Positions 27,294 to 36,464 are shown, counted from the first letter of the stretch. The stretch: DNA of 64,000 nucleotides from Mycolicibacter sp. MU0102 (GCF_963378105.1 NZ_OY726398.1:1860001-1924000), one strand, 5' to 3'. Numbers and translations are program-made. The notes: generated by a model from the letters alone, not told the origin.

Positions 27294-27931
27294 CCGGCGG
27301 GAACATGGTAGATCGATTCATTCGACCGGGGCAGTCCCCGGAGGTCACTGACCGCATCCTGCTGGGCGCGTGCGCCGCGATCTGGCTGACGCTGCTGGGC
27401 ATGAGCGTGGCGGCCACGGTGGCACTCGTGGATCTCGGGCGGGGCTTTCACGAGCCGACCGAGGGCTCGCACAGCGGCCTGCTCTACATCGTGATCGGCG
27501 TCTCGGCGTTGGTGATCCTCGCGGCCATCCCGGTGTTGCTCCGGGCGCGCCAGCCCGGTCCGCCGCGGCCCCCCGGGTTCCCGCCTCAGGCGCCGGCCAA
27601 GCCGCCGCGCCCGAACGCCCAGGACGCTCCGCTTCAGCAGCCCGGGTTCGACGCTCCGGGCCGGCGGGCGGCCGGTACGCGCCAGGTGCTGCCCAACCAG
27701 GCTCAGGTTGACCGGGTGTTGCTGCGTGGCATCACGGTGCTGGGCGCCGCGGTGGGCGGCGCGTTGACCTTGGTCGCGTTGGCCACCTATCTGATGGCCG
27801 TCGGCAAAGACACCGGCTCGTGGGTCTGCTACGGATTGGCCGGGGTTGGTGCTGCCGCCATGCCGGTGATTCCATGGCTGTACCTACGCCGGCTGGGTGA
27901 CGTACTGGAACTGCCGTCTCGTTTCGGCTGA
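27290..27931 (+). CDS. Conserved membrane protein (Rv2197-like)
   Basis: A 213-residue protein with four probable transmembrane helices: LLGACAAIWLTLLGMSVAATVAL, VIGVSALVILAAIPVLL, ITVLGAAVGGALTLVALATYL and a C-terminal LAGVGAAAMPVIPWLYL. A proline-rich loop separates the two pairs. The ATG at 27290 overlaps the mmpS3 stop (ATGA). A second ATG at 27305 (MVDRF) resembles the M. tuberculosis start and is an equally possible initiation site. Conserved next to the oxidase genes; it may be a supercomplex-associated protein, but that is inference. Confidence 0.85.
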   Translation: MTGGNMVDRFIRPGQSPEVTDRILLGACAAIWLTLLGMSVAATVALVDLGRGFHEPTEGSHSGLLYIVIGVSALVILAAIPVLLRARQPGPPRPPGFPPQAPAKPPRPNAQDAPLQQPGFDAPGRRAAGTRQVLPNQAQVDRVLLRGITVLGAAVGGALTLVALATYLMAVGKDTGSWVCYGLAGVGAAAMPVIPWLYLRRLGDVLELPSRFG

Positions 27932-27958
27932 GCGGCGCCGTCGTCGCGGCGTCCCTGG

Positions 27959-28642
27959 CTACGGCCAGAGCAGTGTCGTTGACCAATTCGTGTCATCGTC
28001 CCGTTCATATCGCAGCCTGCGGTGCCGACGGCTAGCGTCTGCCTGCCAGAATTCGACGGCGTCGGCCCGTACCGCATACGACACCCACTCGACAGGAACC
28101 AGGGTGGGGGAGCGCTCGAGCTCCAGATGCGCCTTGGCGAGTGCCTCACTGATCTCTGCCGAATCGGCGTAGGGCTCGCTCTGCCGGCCGGTGAGCACCA
28201 TCGCGCGGGCGCCTTGCGAGCGGGCCAGGAAGTCATCGGTGGTCACCGAGGGTGGGTCCGGCAGCGCCATCCCGTCGACCCTGACCTGACGGCCCAGTGC
28301 GGGCCAATAAAAGGTCAGTGAGACAGCCGGATTGCGGGCCAGATCGGCGCCCTTGCGACTGGCCGAACTGACTCCGAAATGCCAACCGGCGGCATCGATG
28401 TCCTTGAGGATCAGCACCCGCGCCGACGGCCGCGCCAGGCCCGTCCCGGCTGCCGCGCCGACCGTGGACAACGTCATCGCGTGGGGTTCCACGACGCCGC
28501 TGTCGACAGCGTGCAGCAGCCATTCGATGAACAGTGCGACGGGATCGGCCGGTGCTTGCGCCGGGTCGAATTCCGGTGCCGCACCAACCAAAACGGGCAG
28601 CCCGCGCAAGAGATTGCGCAGGCTGCCCGATGGAGCCGGCAT
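27959..28642 (-). CDS. PdxH-like pyridoxamine 5'-phosphate oxidase family protein
   Basis: A 227-residue FMN-binding split-barrel protein with the order of a PNP oxidase. DPVALFIEWLLHAVDSG is the N-terminal helix, followed by MTLSTVGAAAGTGLARPSARVLILKDID, LTFYWPALGRQVRVDG, and a C-terminal VPVEWVSYAVRADAVEFWQ. The residues VEFWQ and RRHRRLRYERD match the family's substrate-binding C-terminus (RLHDR in PdxH is here less canonical). It is convergent to the Rv2197-like gene and lies 26 bp before qcrB on the minus strand. M. tuberculosis lacks it at this locus. It may make or recycle pyridoxal phosphate, or act on another amine substrate. Confidence 0.82.
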   Translation of the reverse strand: MPAPSGSLRNLLRGLPVLVGAAPEFDPAQAPADPVALFIEWLLHAVDSGVVEPHAMTLSTVGAAAGTGLARPSARVLILKDIDAAGWHFGVSSASRKGADLARNPAVSLTFYWPALGRQVRVDGMALPDPPSVTTDDFLARSQGARAMVLTGRQSEPYADSAEISEALAKAHLELERSPTLVPVEWVSYAVRADAVEFWQADASRRHRRLRYERDDDTNWSTTLLWP

Positions 28643-28667
28643 GGGGGCCCTGGCGGGCCCGTCAGGC

Positions 28668-30293
28668 CTAGTGGTGACCGTTGGTGTTACCGCCTTGGTG
28701 CTCGGCCAGCGCGGTCAGCGCCCGCCGCTCGCTGGCGTGTGCCGCCTCGTTGAGCGCGGCGTCCTCTTCGACCGGGTCGGCCGTCAGGAAGCTGCCCCGA
28801 CCGGGAGCACCGCCCGAACCGAGCTTGTTCATCTTCTTGGGCAGCGGTGCACCGGCGTATTCCAGCGGAATCGGGTGGCCGTGGTCGTCGACCGGGCCCA
28901 GCGGCTGGTGCAGCTCGATGTAGGCACCGTGCGGCAGCCGCTTGATGATGCCGGTCTCGATGCCGTGCTCGAGCACGTCGCGGTCACTGCGCTGCAGGCC
29001 GATGCACCACCGGTAGGTGATGAAGAAGATAAACGGCGGCAGGACCACCATCCCGATACGGCCGATCCAGGTCGTCGCGTTCAGCGAGATGTGGAACTTC
29101 CACGCGATGATGTCGTTCATCGCAGCCAGGGTCAGCACCATGTAGAAGCTGATCGCCATGGCGCCGATCGCGGTACGGACCGGAGCGTCCCGGGGACGCT
29201 GCAGCAGGTTGTGGTGCGCGTAGTCGCCGGTGAACTTCTTCTCCAGGAAGGGGTAGACCATCAGCAGGCCGAAGACGCCGCCCATGATCAGCGCGACACC
29301 GACCGGACCGGGCACGGTGTGGCCCCAGAAGTAGAACTCCCAGGCCGGCCAGAGACGAGCCAGACCCTCGGTCCACATCATGTAGAAGTCCGGCTGGCTA
29401 CCTGCCGACACCTGCGACGGGCGGTAGGGGCCAAGGTTCCAGATCGCGTTGATCTGCAGCAACCCGCCCATCAGGCCCAGCAGGCCGGTGATCATCGCGA
29501 AGAACGCGCCCGACTTGATCGCGAAGACCGGCAGCACCCGCACGCCGACGACGTTGGTCTCGGTGCGGCCCGGGCCGGGGAACTGGGTGTGCTTCTGGAA
29601 CCACACCAGCGCCATGTGCACGCCGATCAGGGCCAGGATGATGCCCGGAATCAGCAGAATGTGCAGTGCGTAGAGCCGGGGGATCAAGATGGTGCCCGGG
29701 AAGTCGCCGCCGAACAGCGCCCAGTGCAACCAGGTGCCGATCACCGGCATACCCAGCGTGATCGAGGACAGCGCGGCGCGCAGACCGATACCGGACAGCA
29801 GGTCGTCGGGCAGCGAGTAACCGAAGTAGCCCTCGAACATGGCCAGGATCAGCAGCAGTGACCCGATCACCCAGTTGGCCTCACGCGGCCGGCGGAACGC
29901 GCCGGTGAAGAAGATGCGCGCCAGGTGCACCATGATCGACGCCGCGAACATCAGCGCGGCCCAGTGGTGCAGCTGGCGGACGAACAGGCCGCCGCGGACC
30001 TCGAAGGAGATGTCCAGCGCCGACTCGTAGGCCCGCGACATCTGCACGCCGTTGAGCGGCTGGTAGACGCCGTGGTAGATGACCTCGGCCATCGACGGGT
30101 CGAAGAACAGCGTCAGGTAGACGCCGGACAGCAGCAAGATGATGAAGCTGTACAACGCGATCTCACCGAGCAGGAACGACCAGTGCGTCGGGAAGACCTT
30201 GTTGAACTGGCGGCGCAGTGCGGCCGCCGGGTGGTACCGGGTATCGATGTCGTCTGCTTGGCGTGCGAGCAGGTCGCCGATTGCAGGGCTCAT
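28668..30293 (-). CDS. qcrB: Cytochrome bc1 complex cytochrome b subunit
   Basis: The menaquinol-oxidising, diheme cytochrome b of the actinobacterial bcc complex, 541 residues. The N-terminal half has the haem-ligand helices (GGLFVRQLHHWAALMF and LHWALFGG), and the PEWYFYMW-related region is replaced by FYMMWTEGLARLWPAWEF as in actinobacteria. A long hydrophilic C-terminal extension, also present in M. tuberculosis, ends in EHQGGNTNGHH. It overlaps qcrA by four bases (ATGA). It is the target of imidazopyridine-type inhibitors in M. tuberculosis. Confidence 0.96.
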   Translation of the reverse strand: MSPAIGDLLARQADDIDTRYHPAAALRRQFNKVFPTHWSFLLGEIALYSFIILLLSGVYLTLFFDPSMAEVIYHGVYQPLNGVQMSRAYESALDISFEVRGGLFVRQLHHWAALMFAASIMVHLARIFFTGAFRRPREANWVIGSLLLILAMFEGYFGYSLPDDLLSGIGLRAALSSITLGMPVIGTWLHWALFGGDFPGTILIPRLYALHILLIPGIILALIGVHMALVWFQKHTQFPGPGRTETNVVGVRVLPVFAIKSGAFFAMITGLLGLMGGLLQINAIWNLGPYRPSQVSAGSQPDFYMMWTEGLARLWPAWEFYFWGHTVPGPVGVALIMGGVFGLLMVYPFLEKKFTGDYAHHNLLQRPRDAPVRTAIGAMAISFYMVLTLAAMNDIIAWKFHISLNATTWIGRIGMVVLPPFIFFITYRWCIGLQRSDRDVLEHGIETGIIKRLPHGAYIELHQPLGPVDDHGHPIPLEYAGAPLPKKMNKLGSGGAPGRGSFLTADPVEEDAALNEAAHASERRALTALAEHQGGNTNGHH

Positions 30294-31459
30294 GAGGTGC
30301 GCTCCCAGAAGGCCGGTCCGACAGGTTCCACGAAGTCGCCGTTGGCGACCAGATGCCCATTGGCGTCAATAGTGATCGGCAGCTGTGCCAGTGCGCGAGC
30401 CGCCGGGCCGAAGACCGGCTTGGCGAAGTGCAACGCGTCGAACTGCGACTGGTGGCACGGGCACAGGATCCGATAGGTCTGCTGCTCGAACAGGGAAGAC
30501 GGGCAACCCAGGTGCGAGCAGATCTTGGTGTAGGCGAAGAAGTCTCCGTAGTTGAAGCTCTCCTGGCCCTGGCGCTTGACCACCTTGGGCATGTCGTCCG
30601 GCCGGATGCGGATCAGCATCACCGGATTACGGACGCCCATCATGATCGCGGTGAGCTTCTCGTTCGATTCCTCGGTAGTGCCGTCGCCGTCGGACTCGCG
30701 CCACGGGAACACCGTCTCCATACCGCCGGCGTCGAGGTCCTCGGGCCGCATCTTGACGAACGGCGAGTTGGTGCTCTGGCCGGTTGCGCGGGCCAGGTAG
30801 ATGGTCTCGCCGGCGTAGCGCGGGGTCCACCCGGAAGTCCACAGCGCGGCCTTCTTGCCTTCGGCGGTGTCGACGACCGGCTTCCAAGGGTTCTTGATCA
30901 GGCCGCCGGCGCCGGCGACCAGGGTGCCCAGGCCGAACGCGCCGAACCCGACTCCCAGGGACGCACCCAGCAGCTTGCGCCGCCCGATGGTCGAGCCCTC
31001 GAACGCGTCGGTCAGCTGGGCTGCCACGGTCTTACGGTCGATCTCGGGGGAGCTGCCGTCGTGACGGTCCTGGATGGTGATCTCTTCGGGGATGAACTTC
31101 TTGACGAACAGCACCGCGCCGATGGCGATGCACAGCACCGAGAGCCCGAAGGTCAAGCCGTACAGCGGAGTTGCCAGCGAGTAGGCCAAGCCGTTCGGGG
31201 ACTCCAGCGGCGCGTACTCCCACGGCCAGAACAGGAAGACCAGCAGCAGGGCGAGCCCGAAGCCGCCACCGGCCAGGAACCAGGCCGCGACCCGGCGCTC
31301 GGCGCGCTTCTCGGCCCGAGTGCCCTCGACCGGCCAGCGCGGCTCCTTGAAGACGGTGTTGACGCCGTCGATGCTGCCGCCGAGAGCGAGCAGCTCGTCG
31401 TTGGTCATCGTCGCCAATGCTGCGTCGTCAGGGAGTTCGGTCTTGTCGTTGCTGCTCAT
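30290..31459 (-). CDS. qcrA: Cytochrome bc1 complex Rieske iron-sulfur subunit
   Basis: The 2Fe-2S subunit moving electrons from quinol to cytochrome c. The 389-residue product has three transmembrane helices in actinobacterial arrangement: AAWFLAGGGFGLALLLVFLF, GLTFGLSVLCIAIGAVLFV and GASLGVGFGAFGLGTLVAG. The cluster ligands are in CSHLGCPS and CPCHQSQFD. The ATG at 31459 overlaps the qcrC stop (ATGA), which fixes the start, and the stop overlaps qcrB by four bases. Confidence 0.95.
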   Translation of the reverse strand: MSSNDKTELPDDAALATMTNDELLALGGSIDGVNTVFKEPRWPVEGTRAEKRAERRVAAWFLAGGGFGLALLLVFLFWPWEYAPLESPNGLAYSLATPLYGLTFGLSVLCIAIGAVLFVKKFIPEEITIQDRHDGSSPEIDRKTVAAQLTDAFEGSTIGRRKLLGASLGVGFGAFGLGTLVAGAGGLIKNPWKPVVDTAEGKKAALWTSGWTPRYAGETIYLARATGQSTNSPFVKMRPEDLDAGGMETVFPWRESDGDGTTEESNEKLTAIMMGVRNPVMLIRIRPDDMPKVVKRQGQESFNYGDFFAYTKICSHLGCPSSLFEQQTYRILCPCHQSQFDALHFAKPVFGPAARALAQLPITIDANGHLVANGDFVEPVGPAFWERTS

Positions 31460-32331
31460 GAGCGTGCCCCGATCCACATTGCCGCGGCGATGGCTGCGAC
31501 CATGCCGATAATCCAAATCACCATGCCCTCGGGCGCCGGGCCGAACCCGCCGAGCCCGTAGCCGCCCGGATCCCGTTCCTCGGTAACGGATTTCACGTAG
31601 GCGATGATGTCCTTCTTCTCCTCCATGGAGATCTGCCGGTCGGAGAAACGCGGCATGTTCTGCGGGCCGGACAGCATCGCGGTCAGGATCTGCTGCTCGC
31701 TGGCCGGCTCCAGGTCCGGTGCGTACTTACCCGAGGACAGGGCGCCGCCCCGGCCGGTGAAGTTGTGGCAGGACGCGCAGTTGAGGCGGAAGAGGTCGCC
31801 GCCGCGGCCCAGGTCGTCACCGCGCAGCGAAGCCTGCGCGATGCTGCCGTCGGCGTTGCGCACCACGGTGGGGCCGCCGCCGTTGGCCTGGACGTAGGCG
31901 CCCAGGGCGTCGATCTGCTTGTCGTCGAAGAACGGGTAGGTGCGGGGGGCTTGCGCCTCACCGCGGACGGCGGGCATCCGGCCGCTGGAGACCTGGAAGT
32001 AGACGGCGGCTTCGCCGACGCCGATCAGGCTCGGGCCGCGGCCCACCTCACCCTGCAGGTTGGCACCGTGACAGCTCACACACGAGGTGTCGAAGAGCTG
32101 CTTACCGGTCCGCAGCAGGGCCGAGGCCGACTCGTCGGCCACCGCGATCTGCGGGGTCGGGGTCAGCAGCGCGGCCATTCCACCGGCCAGGGCCAGGGCG
32201 ACCAGCAGCAGCAGTCCGCCGGAGGCCCGACGGCGCAGGCGCCGGCGGGCGACGGTGTCGTTGTTGCCAGGTCGGGCCCACTTCTTCAGTGTCTTCAACC
32301 GGACACTCCTGTTCATCGGGCGGTTGCTCAT
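31456..32331 (-). CDS. qcrC: Cytochrome bc1 complex diheme cytochrome c subunit
   Basis: A fused diheme cytochrome c that wires the bc complex directly to the aa3 oxidase. About 291 residues. An N-terminal helix (GGLLLLVALALAGGMAALLTP) is followed by two c-type haem sites, CVSCH and CASCH, each with a distal Met-containing loop (SGRMPAVRG, GPQNMPRF). A C-terminal anchor helix (VIWIIGMVAAIAAAMWIG) completes it. The ATG at 32331 overlaps the ctaE stop (ATGA). A second ATG at 32316 is an alternative. Confidence 0.95.
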   Translation of the reverse strand: MSNRPMNRSVRLKTLKKWARPGNNDTVARRRLRRRASGGLLLLVALALAGGMAALLTPTPQIAVADESASALLRTGKQLFDTSCVSCHGANLQGEVGRGPSLIGVGEAAVYFQVSSGRMPAVRGEAQAPRTYPFFDDKQIDALGAYVQANGGGPTVVRNADGSIAQASLRGDDLGRGGDLFRLNCASCHNFTGRGGALSSGKYAPDLEPASEQQILTAMLSGPQNMPRFSDRQISMEEKKDIIAYVKSVTEERDPGGYGLGGFGPAPEGMVIWIIGMVAAIAAAMWIGARS

Positions 32332-32939
32332 CGGATGAAGTAGATCGTGGCGAACAGGGCGATCCACACGATGTCGACGAAGTGCCAGTAGTAGGACACG
32401 ACGATCGAGGCGGTGGCCTGAGCCGGGGTGAACTTGCTCATCGTGGTGCGCAGCATCAGGAAGATGAAGGCGACCAACCCACCGATGACGTGCAGGCCGT
32501 GGAACCCGGTGGTCAGGTAGAACACGGTGCCGTAGGCACTCGACGGGATGGTGGTGCCGTGCGCGATCAGGTGGGAGTACTCGTAGGCCTGGCCGCAGAC
32601 GAAGAACAGTCCCATCAGGAAGGTCAGGAGGTACCACCGGCGCAGCCCGAACACGTCGCCGCGCTCGGCGGCGAACACGCCCATCTGGCAGGTGAACGAT
32701 GACGCGATCAGCACCAGCGTCACCGGGACCGCCAGCGCGAGATTCAACTCCGTTGGCGGTGGTGGCCAGGCACCACCGGACTGCGCGCGTGCCGTGAAGT
32801 ACATCGCGAACAAACCGGCAAAGAACATCAATTCACTGGACAGCCACACGATGGTGCCGACGCTGACCATGTTGGGACGGTTCAGCGAATGCACACGCGA
32901 AGTAATGGCAGTACCCGAGGACCCCACAGCGCTCGTCAC
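32328..32939 (-). CDS. ctaE: Cytochrome c oxidase subunit III
   Basis: A 203-residue membrane subunit of aa3 oxidase with five hydrophobic helices. Landmarks are VWLSSELMFFAGLFAMYFTARA, the acidic ELMFF site, TGFHGLHVIGGLVAFIFL and YWHFVDIVWIALFATIYFIR. It heads the minus-strand operon ctaE-qcrC-qcrA-qcrB, in which every junction is a 4-bp overlap. The start is a GTG at 32939. Confidence 0.95.
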   Translation of the reverse strand: MTSAVGSSGTAITSRVHSLNRPNMVSVGTIVWLSSELMFFAGLFAMYFTARAQSGGAWPPPPTELNLALAVPVTLVLIASSFTCQMGVFAAERGDVFGLRRWYLLTFLMGLFFVCGQAYEYSHLIAHGTTIPSSAYGTVFYLTTGFHGLHVIGGLVAFIFLMLRTTMSKFTPAQATASIVVSYYWHFVDIVWIALFATIYFIR

Positions 32940-33109
32940 CCCGCAAGTATGACGCTATGTAGTTGTAGAACTCCACCCGGGGCTGGCAATTCGTTTGAAC
33001 TGGTGTTGTCCGTGTCGTTACGTGCGCGTGAGCGCGCCGTTAGCGCTCTGCTCCCGTCCTGTTTCCGGTTGGCTTTGGCCTCGCGCAGGCCGCGTGCGAC
33101 GATCGGCGC

Positions 33110-34192
33110 GTGGTCGAGGCAGGTAGTGCGGCGGAGCCGAAAGCGCAGATAGTGCAGTGGCGACAGGTCCTGGGCGGACTGACGTCCGGTAGAGACCTGC
33201 CTCGGGGCCAGGCGGCCTGGGCGATGGAGCAGATCATGGCCGGCGCCGCCACCTCCGCGCAGATTGCGGCGTTCGGGGTGGCGATGCAGATGAAGGGGCC
33301 GACCGCCGCCGAGGTGGGTGAGCTGGCCGACGTCATGCTGGCCTTCGGGCGCAAGGTGCCCACCGACAAGATCGGTACCGACACCGTCGACGTGGTGGGC
33401 ACCGGCGGGGACGGCGCCAACACGGTGAACCTGTCCACCATGGCGGCGATCGTGGTGGCCGCTGCCGGCGTGCCAGTGGTCAAACACGGCAACCGGTCGG
33501 CGAGCTCGCTGTCCGGGGGCGCCGACACCCTGGAGGCGCTGGGAGTGCGCATCGACCTGGGGCCCGACGAGGTGGCGCGCAGTGTCGCCGAGGTCGGCAT
33601 CGGATTCTGCTTCGCCCCGCAATTCCAGCCGTCGTATCGCAATGCCTCGGTGGCGCGGCGCGAGATCGGCGTCCCGACGGTGTTCAACCTGCTGGGGCCG
33701 CTGACCAACCCGGCGCGACCGCGGGCCGGTCTGATCGGATGCGCGTTCGGTGAGTTGGCCGAAGTGATGGCCGGTGTGTTCGCAGCGCGGCGGTCCAGCG
33801 TGCTGGTGGTGCACGGGGATGACGGCCTCGACGAACTGACCACCACCACGACCAGCACGATCTGGCGAGTGCAAGCCGGCACCATCGATCGGCTGACGTT
33901 CGACCCGGCCGGTTTCGGGTTTGCCCGCGCAGAGGTGGGCGAGCTGCTCGGCGGGGACGCGCAGGCCAACGCCGAGGAGGCCCGCTCGGTGCTGGGCGGA
34001 ACCAAGGGGGCGGTGCGCGACGCTGTGGTGCTCAACGCGGCCGGCGCGATCGTGGCCCATGCGGGGCTATCCAGCAGCGCTGAGTGGTTGCCGGCCTGGG
34101 AGGACGGGCTGGCGCGAGCGGTCGAGGCGATCGACAGCGGCGCGGCCGAACAGTTGTTGGCTCGCTGGGTCCGCTTCGGCGCTCAGCTCTGA
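33110..34192 (+). CDS. trpD: Anthranilate phosphoribosyltransferase
   Basis: Couples anthranilate to phosphoribosyl pyrophosphate in tryptophan synthesis. The 360-residue protein has VDVVGTGGDGANTVNLST (PRPP/phosphate loop), KHGNRSASSLSGGADTLEALG and the DDGLDELTTTT metal region. The start is a GTG at 33110, 170 bp from the divergent ctaE. Its last 126 bp overlap, antisense, with the 3' end of the convergent exonuclease gene. Confidence 0.95.
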   Translation: MVEAGSAAEPKAQIVQWRQVLGGLTSGRDLPRGQAAWAMEQIMAGAATSAQIAAFGVAMQMKGPTAAEVGELADVMLAFGRKVPTDKIGTDTVDVVGTGGDGANTVNLSTMAAIVVAAAGVPVVKHGNRSASSLSGGADTLEALGVRIDLGPDEVARSVAEVGIGFCFAPQFQPSYRNASVARREIGVPTVFNLLGPLTNPARPRAGLIGCAFGELAEVMAGVFAARRSSVLVVHGDDGLDELTTTTTSTIWRVQAGTIDRLTFDPAGFGFARAEVGELLGGDAQANAEEARSVLGGTKGAVRDAVVLNAAGAIVAHAGLSSSAEWLPAWEDGLARAVEAIDSGAAEQLLARWVRFGAQL

Positions 34193-35947
34193 GGCCAGCC
34201 GCGCCGAGCGGGCCAGCGCCGCCCACGACGTCCACGGCCCGGCCGAACCCAGCGGGGAAGTCCAGCCGTCGGGTTCTGCGACGCGCACGATGCGCACCCC
34301 GGGAGCTGCCAGCCAGCGGGCGATGAGCATGGTCTCCTCGACCAGAGCGCCGGCCAACGGCGCCGGCTCGGGCAGCACCGTCTCGGCCCCCAGCGTGATC
34401 GCATCGACAACGGGCATCGGCGGGACACCGCGCGCAGCGCACCCCGCGGCAGCCAACCGGCCGTGGCGGATCACCGCGAGCTGCCACCCACCGGCGCCAT
34501 CCGGCGCCGCGGCCACCAGCTCGGGCAGGGCCACCAGCGCCCGGGCGCGCTGGCTGCGCCATAGCGCATCGATGGCTGCCGCGGTGCGATCGCGCAGCCG
34601 TGCCGCACTCTCGTAGTGCCCACGATCCGCCAGCGCGTTCACCTGCTGCACGGCGGCGCCCAGGGCGCCGTTGTCGGCACCGTCGAGCAACGCCCCCGCG
34701 CGCCCGACCGCTTCGGCGTACTCGTCTGCGGTGATGTTCGGTGTCGCCGGGCAGGGGCTGACTTCGGCCGGCGGGCACGAGTGCCGACCGGTCCGGCCCA
34801 ATCGCGTTGTGCAGGTGCGGGTTCCGGTGAATCGTGAAAACAGGACTGCGGACTCGGCGGCGTCAGCCCGAGAACGGAATGGGCCGATGGCCCGGTCGTG
34901 GCGCGGGGAGCGCACCACGGTCAGGCGGGGGAAAGCCTCGTTAGACAGGGTGATCCACCACCACCGCCGGGGAAACTTCGATCGTCGGTTGTAGGGCGGA
35001 GCGGCCGCGGCCAGCAGCCGTAGTTCGCGCACCCCGGCCTCCAGTGGATGCGCGCATTCGACGTGATCGATCCGGGTGGCCAGAGCCACCATCTCGGCGA
35101 TGCGGCTACGGCGTTCGGAGCCGTTGAAGTACTGCCCGACCCGTCGGCGCAGGTTGGTAGAGGTGCCGATGTAGAGCACTTCGTCGGACGGGCCGCGGAA
35201 CAGGTAGACCCCGGGCAGCTCCGGGAGCCCGACGGCCAGGCTGCGCTTGCGGCGCTGGGCCGGTGTCGTGTGCGACAGGTAGGCGCGCAGGTCGACGAAG
35301 GTGTTGACCTGCTGGTTGCCCAGCCGCTCGATCAGCGCGTGCAGCACGTCGACGGTGGCTCGGGCGTCGTCGAGTGCCCGGTGGGTGGGGGTGGTGCTCA
35401 CCGCGAACAGTCGGGCCAACTCGGCAAGCCGGACACTGGGCGCCTCGTCGCGGCTGAGCACCCGGCGTGCCAGCCGTACCGTGCACAGCACCGGCGGCCG
35501 CGGCCAGGCCAGATCGCAGCGCTGTGCGGCGGCGGTCAAGAACCCGACGTCGAACCCGGCGTTGTGGGCGACCAGCACGGTCCCGCGGTCGAATCCGGCG
35601 AATTCGAGGAAGGACGGCAGCACGGCGTCGATCGTGGGCGCCTCGTAGACCATGGCGGTGGTGATACCGGTCAGCCGAACGATCTGCGGCGGAATGCCGC
35701 GCTGCGGGTTGATCAGCGTGGCGAACTCGCCCTCGATCACTCCACCACGCACTTTGACCGCGCCGATCTCGGTGATGGCGTCCGCTTCGTCGTCCCCTTT
35801 GGGCGCGGCCCGGCCGCCGGTGGTCTCCAGATCCACCACCACGAATGTGGTGTCGCGCAGCGTGGCCGGGGTGGGGTCGAATTCGGCTTCGAGCTGGGCA
35901 TCGAAAGGGGGGAAGCTCAGCTGTGCTGCGCCGGAGCCGGTGGTCAT
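34067..35947 (-). CDS. DEDDh exonuclease fused to GIY-YIG (UvrC/Cho-like) nuclease (Rv2191-like)
   Basis: A 626-residue nuclease, presumably in DNA repair. The N-terminal DnaQ-like exonuclease carries the acidic set D39/E41 (VVVDLETTGG), D133 (VAHNAGFDVGF), and H189/D194 (THRALDDAR). A GIY-YIG domain follows at about 243-330 (GVYLF ... VLYIGTSTNLRRRVGQYF). A UvrC-like C-terminal region with a UVR-type helix follows. The ATG at 35947 (MTTGSG) was chosen; in-frame sequence further upstream lacks a ribosome-binding site. Its 3' end overlaps trpD by 126 bp. Orthologue of M. tuberculosis Rv2191. Confidence 0.9.
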   Translation of the reverse strand: MTTGSGAAQLSFPPFDAQLEAEFDPTPATLRDTTFVVVDLETTGGRAAPKGDDEADAITEIGAVKVRGGVIEGEFATLINPQRGIPPQIVRLTGITTAMVYEAPTIDAVLPSFLEFAGFDRGTVLVAHNAGFDVGFLTAAAQRCDLAWPRPPVLCTVRLARRVLSRDEAPSVRLAELARLFAVSTTPTHRALDDARATVDVLHALIERLGNQQVNTFVDLRAYLSHTTPAQRRKRSLAVGLPELPGVYLFRGPSDEVLYIGTSTNLRRRVGQYFNGSERRSRIAEMVALATRIDHVECAHPLEAGVRELRLLAAAAPPYNRRSKFPRRWWWITLSNEAFPRLTVVRSPRHDRAIGPFRSRADAAESAVLFSRFTGTRTCTTRLGRTGRHSCPPAEVSPCPATPNITADEYAEAVGRAGALLDGADNGALGAAVQQVNALADRGHYESAARLRDRTAAAIDALWRSQRARALVALPELVAAAPDGAGGWQLAVIRHGRLAAAGCAARGVPPMPVVDAITLGAETVLPEPAPLAGALVEETMLIARWLAAPGVRIVRVAEPDGWTSPLGSAGPWTSWAALARSARLASELSAEADPASQQLFGRAAVDRLDRSRQPVLPGRQPLSAAG

Positions 35948-36076
35948 GGCCGAACCGTATGCGCACGCACCGACACCAGGCTCGACGGACGAGGGGTGAA
36001 GCTGGGGCCGCGGCATCGAAGTCGGGTTGTCGGTGCCCGGAGTTAGCGTGCCGGCAACTGATCGAGAGGAATCGTC

Positions 36077-36343
36077 ATGGGACAGATCTCGGGGTACTCG
36101 GATGACCGCGGCGCGCGCCGGGCGGACTCGGATCCGATGGTGATCGACTGCGATGATTGCGCGGTGCGCGGACCGGCGTGCCGGGATTGTGTGGTCAGCG
36201 TGCTCCTGGGTGTGCCCAACGAGCTGCTCGAAGACGAGCGGGCGGCGCTCGATGTGCTTGCCGAGGCCGGGATGGCGCCGCGATTGCGGTTAGTCCCGAT
36301 CCGCGGCGAGCGCGGTCCGTCGCGCCGTTCGGGTGTGGCCTGA
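36077..36343 (+). CDS. Small cysteine-containing conserved protein
   Basis: An 88-residue protein with a four-cysteine cluster in DCDDCAVRGPACRDCVVSVLLG, which looks like a small metal site. A helical LLEDERAALDVLAEAGM and a basic tail follow. The start is an ATG at 36077 with AGAGGA at 6 bases. It is divergent from the exonuclease gene and precedes the NlpC/P60 gene by 183 bp. I believe similar proteins occur in other actinobacteria, but the function is unknown. Confidence 0.8.
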   Translation: MGQISGYSDDRGARRADSDPMVIDCDDCAVRGPACRDCVVSVLLGVPNELLEDERAALDVLAEAGMAPRLRLVPIRGERGPSRRSGVA

Positions 36344-36464
36344 CCTGGGACGAACCGGGATAAGTGGCCTTAGAATTTTCACAATCCTGACTGTTACAGT
36401 CGGCAATTCGTGATGGACAACGACGTTGCCATTCCGTAACCTATTCGAGACCTTACGTTTCGGC

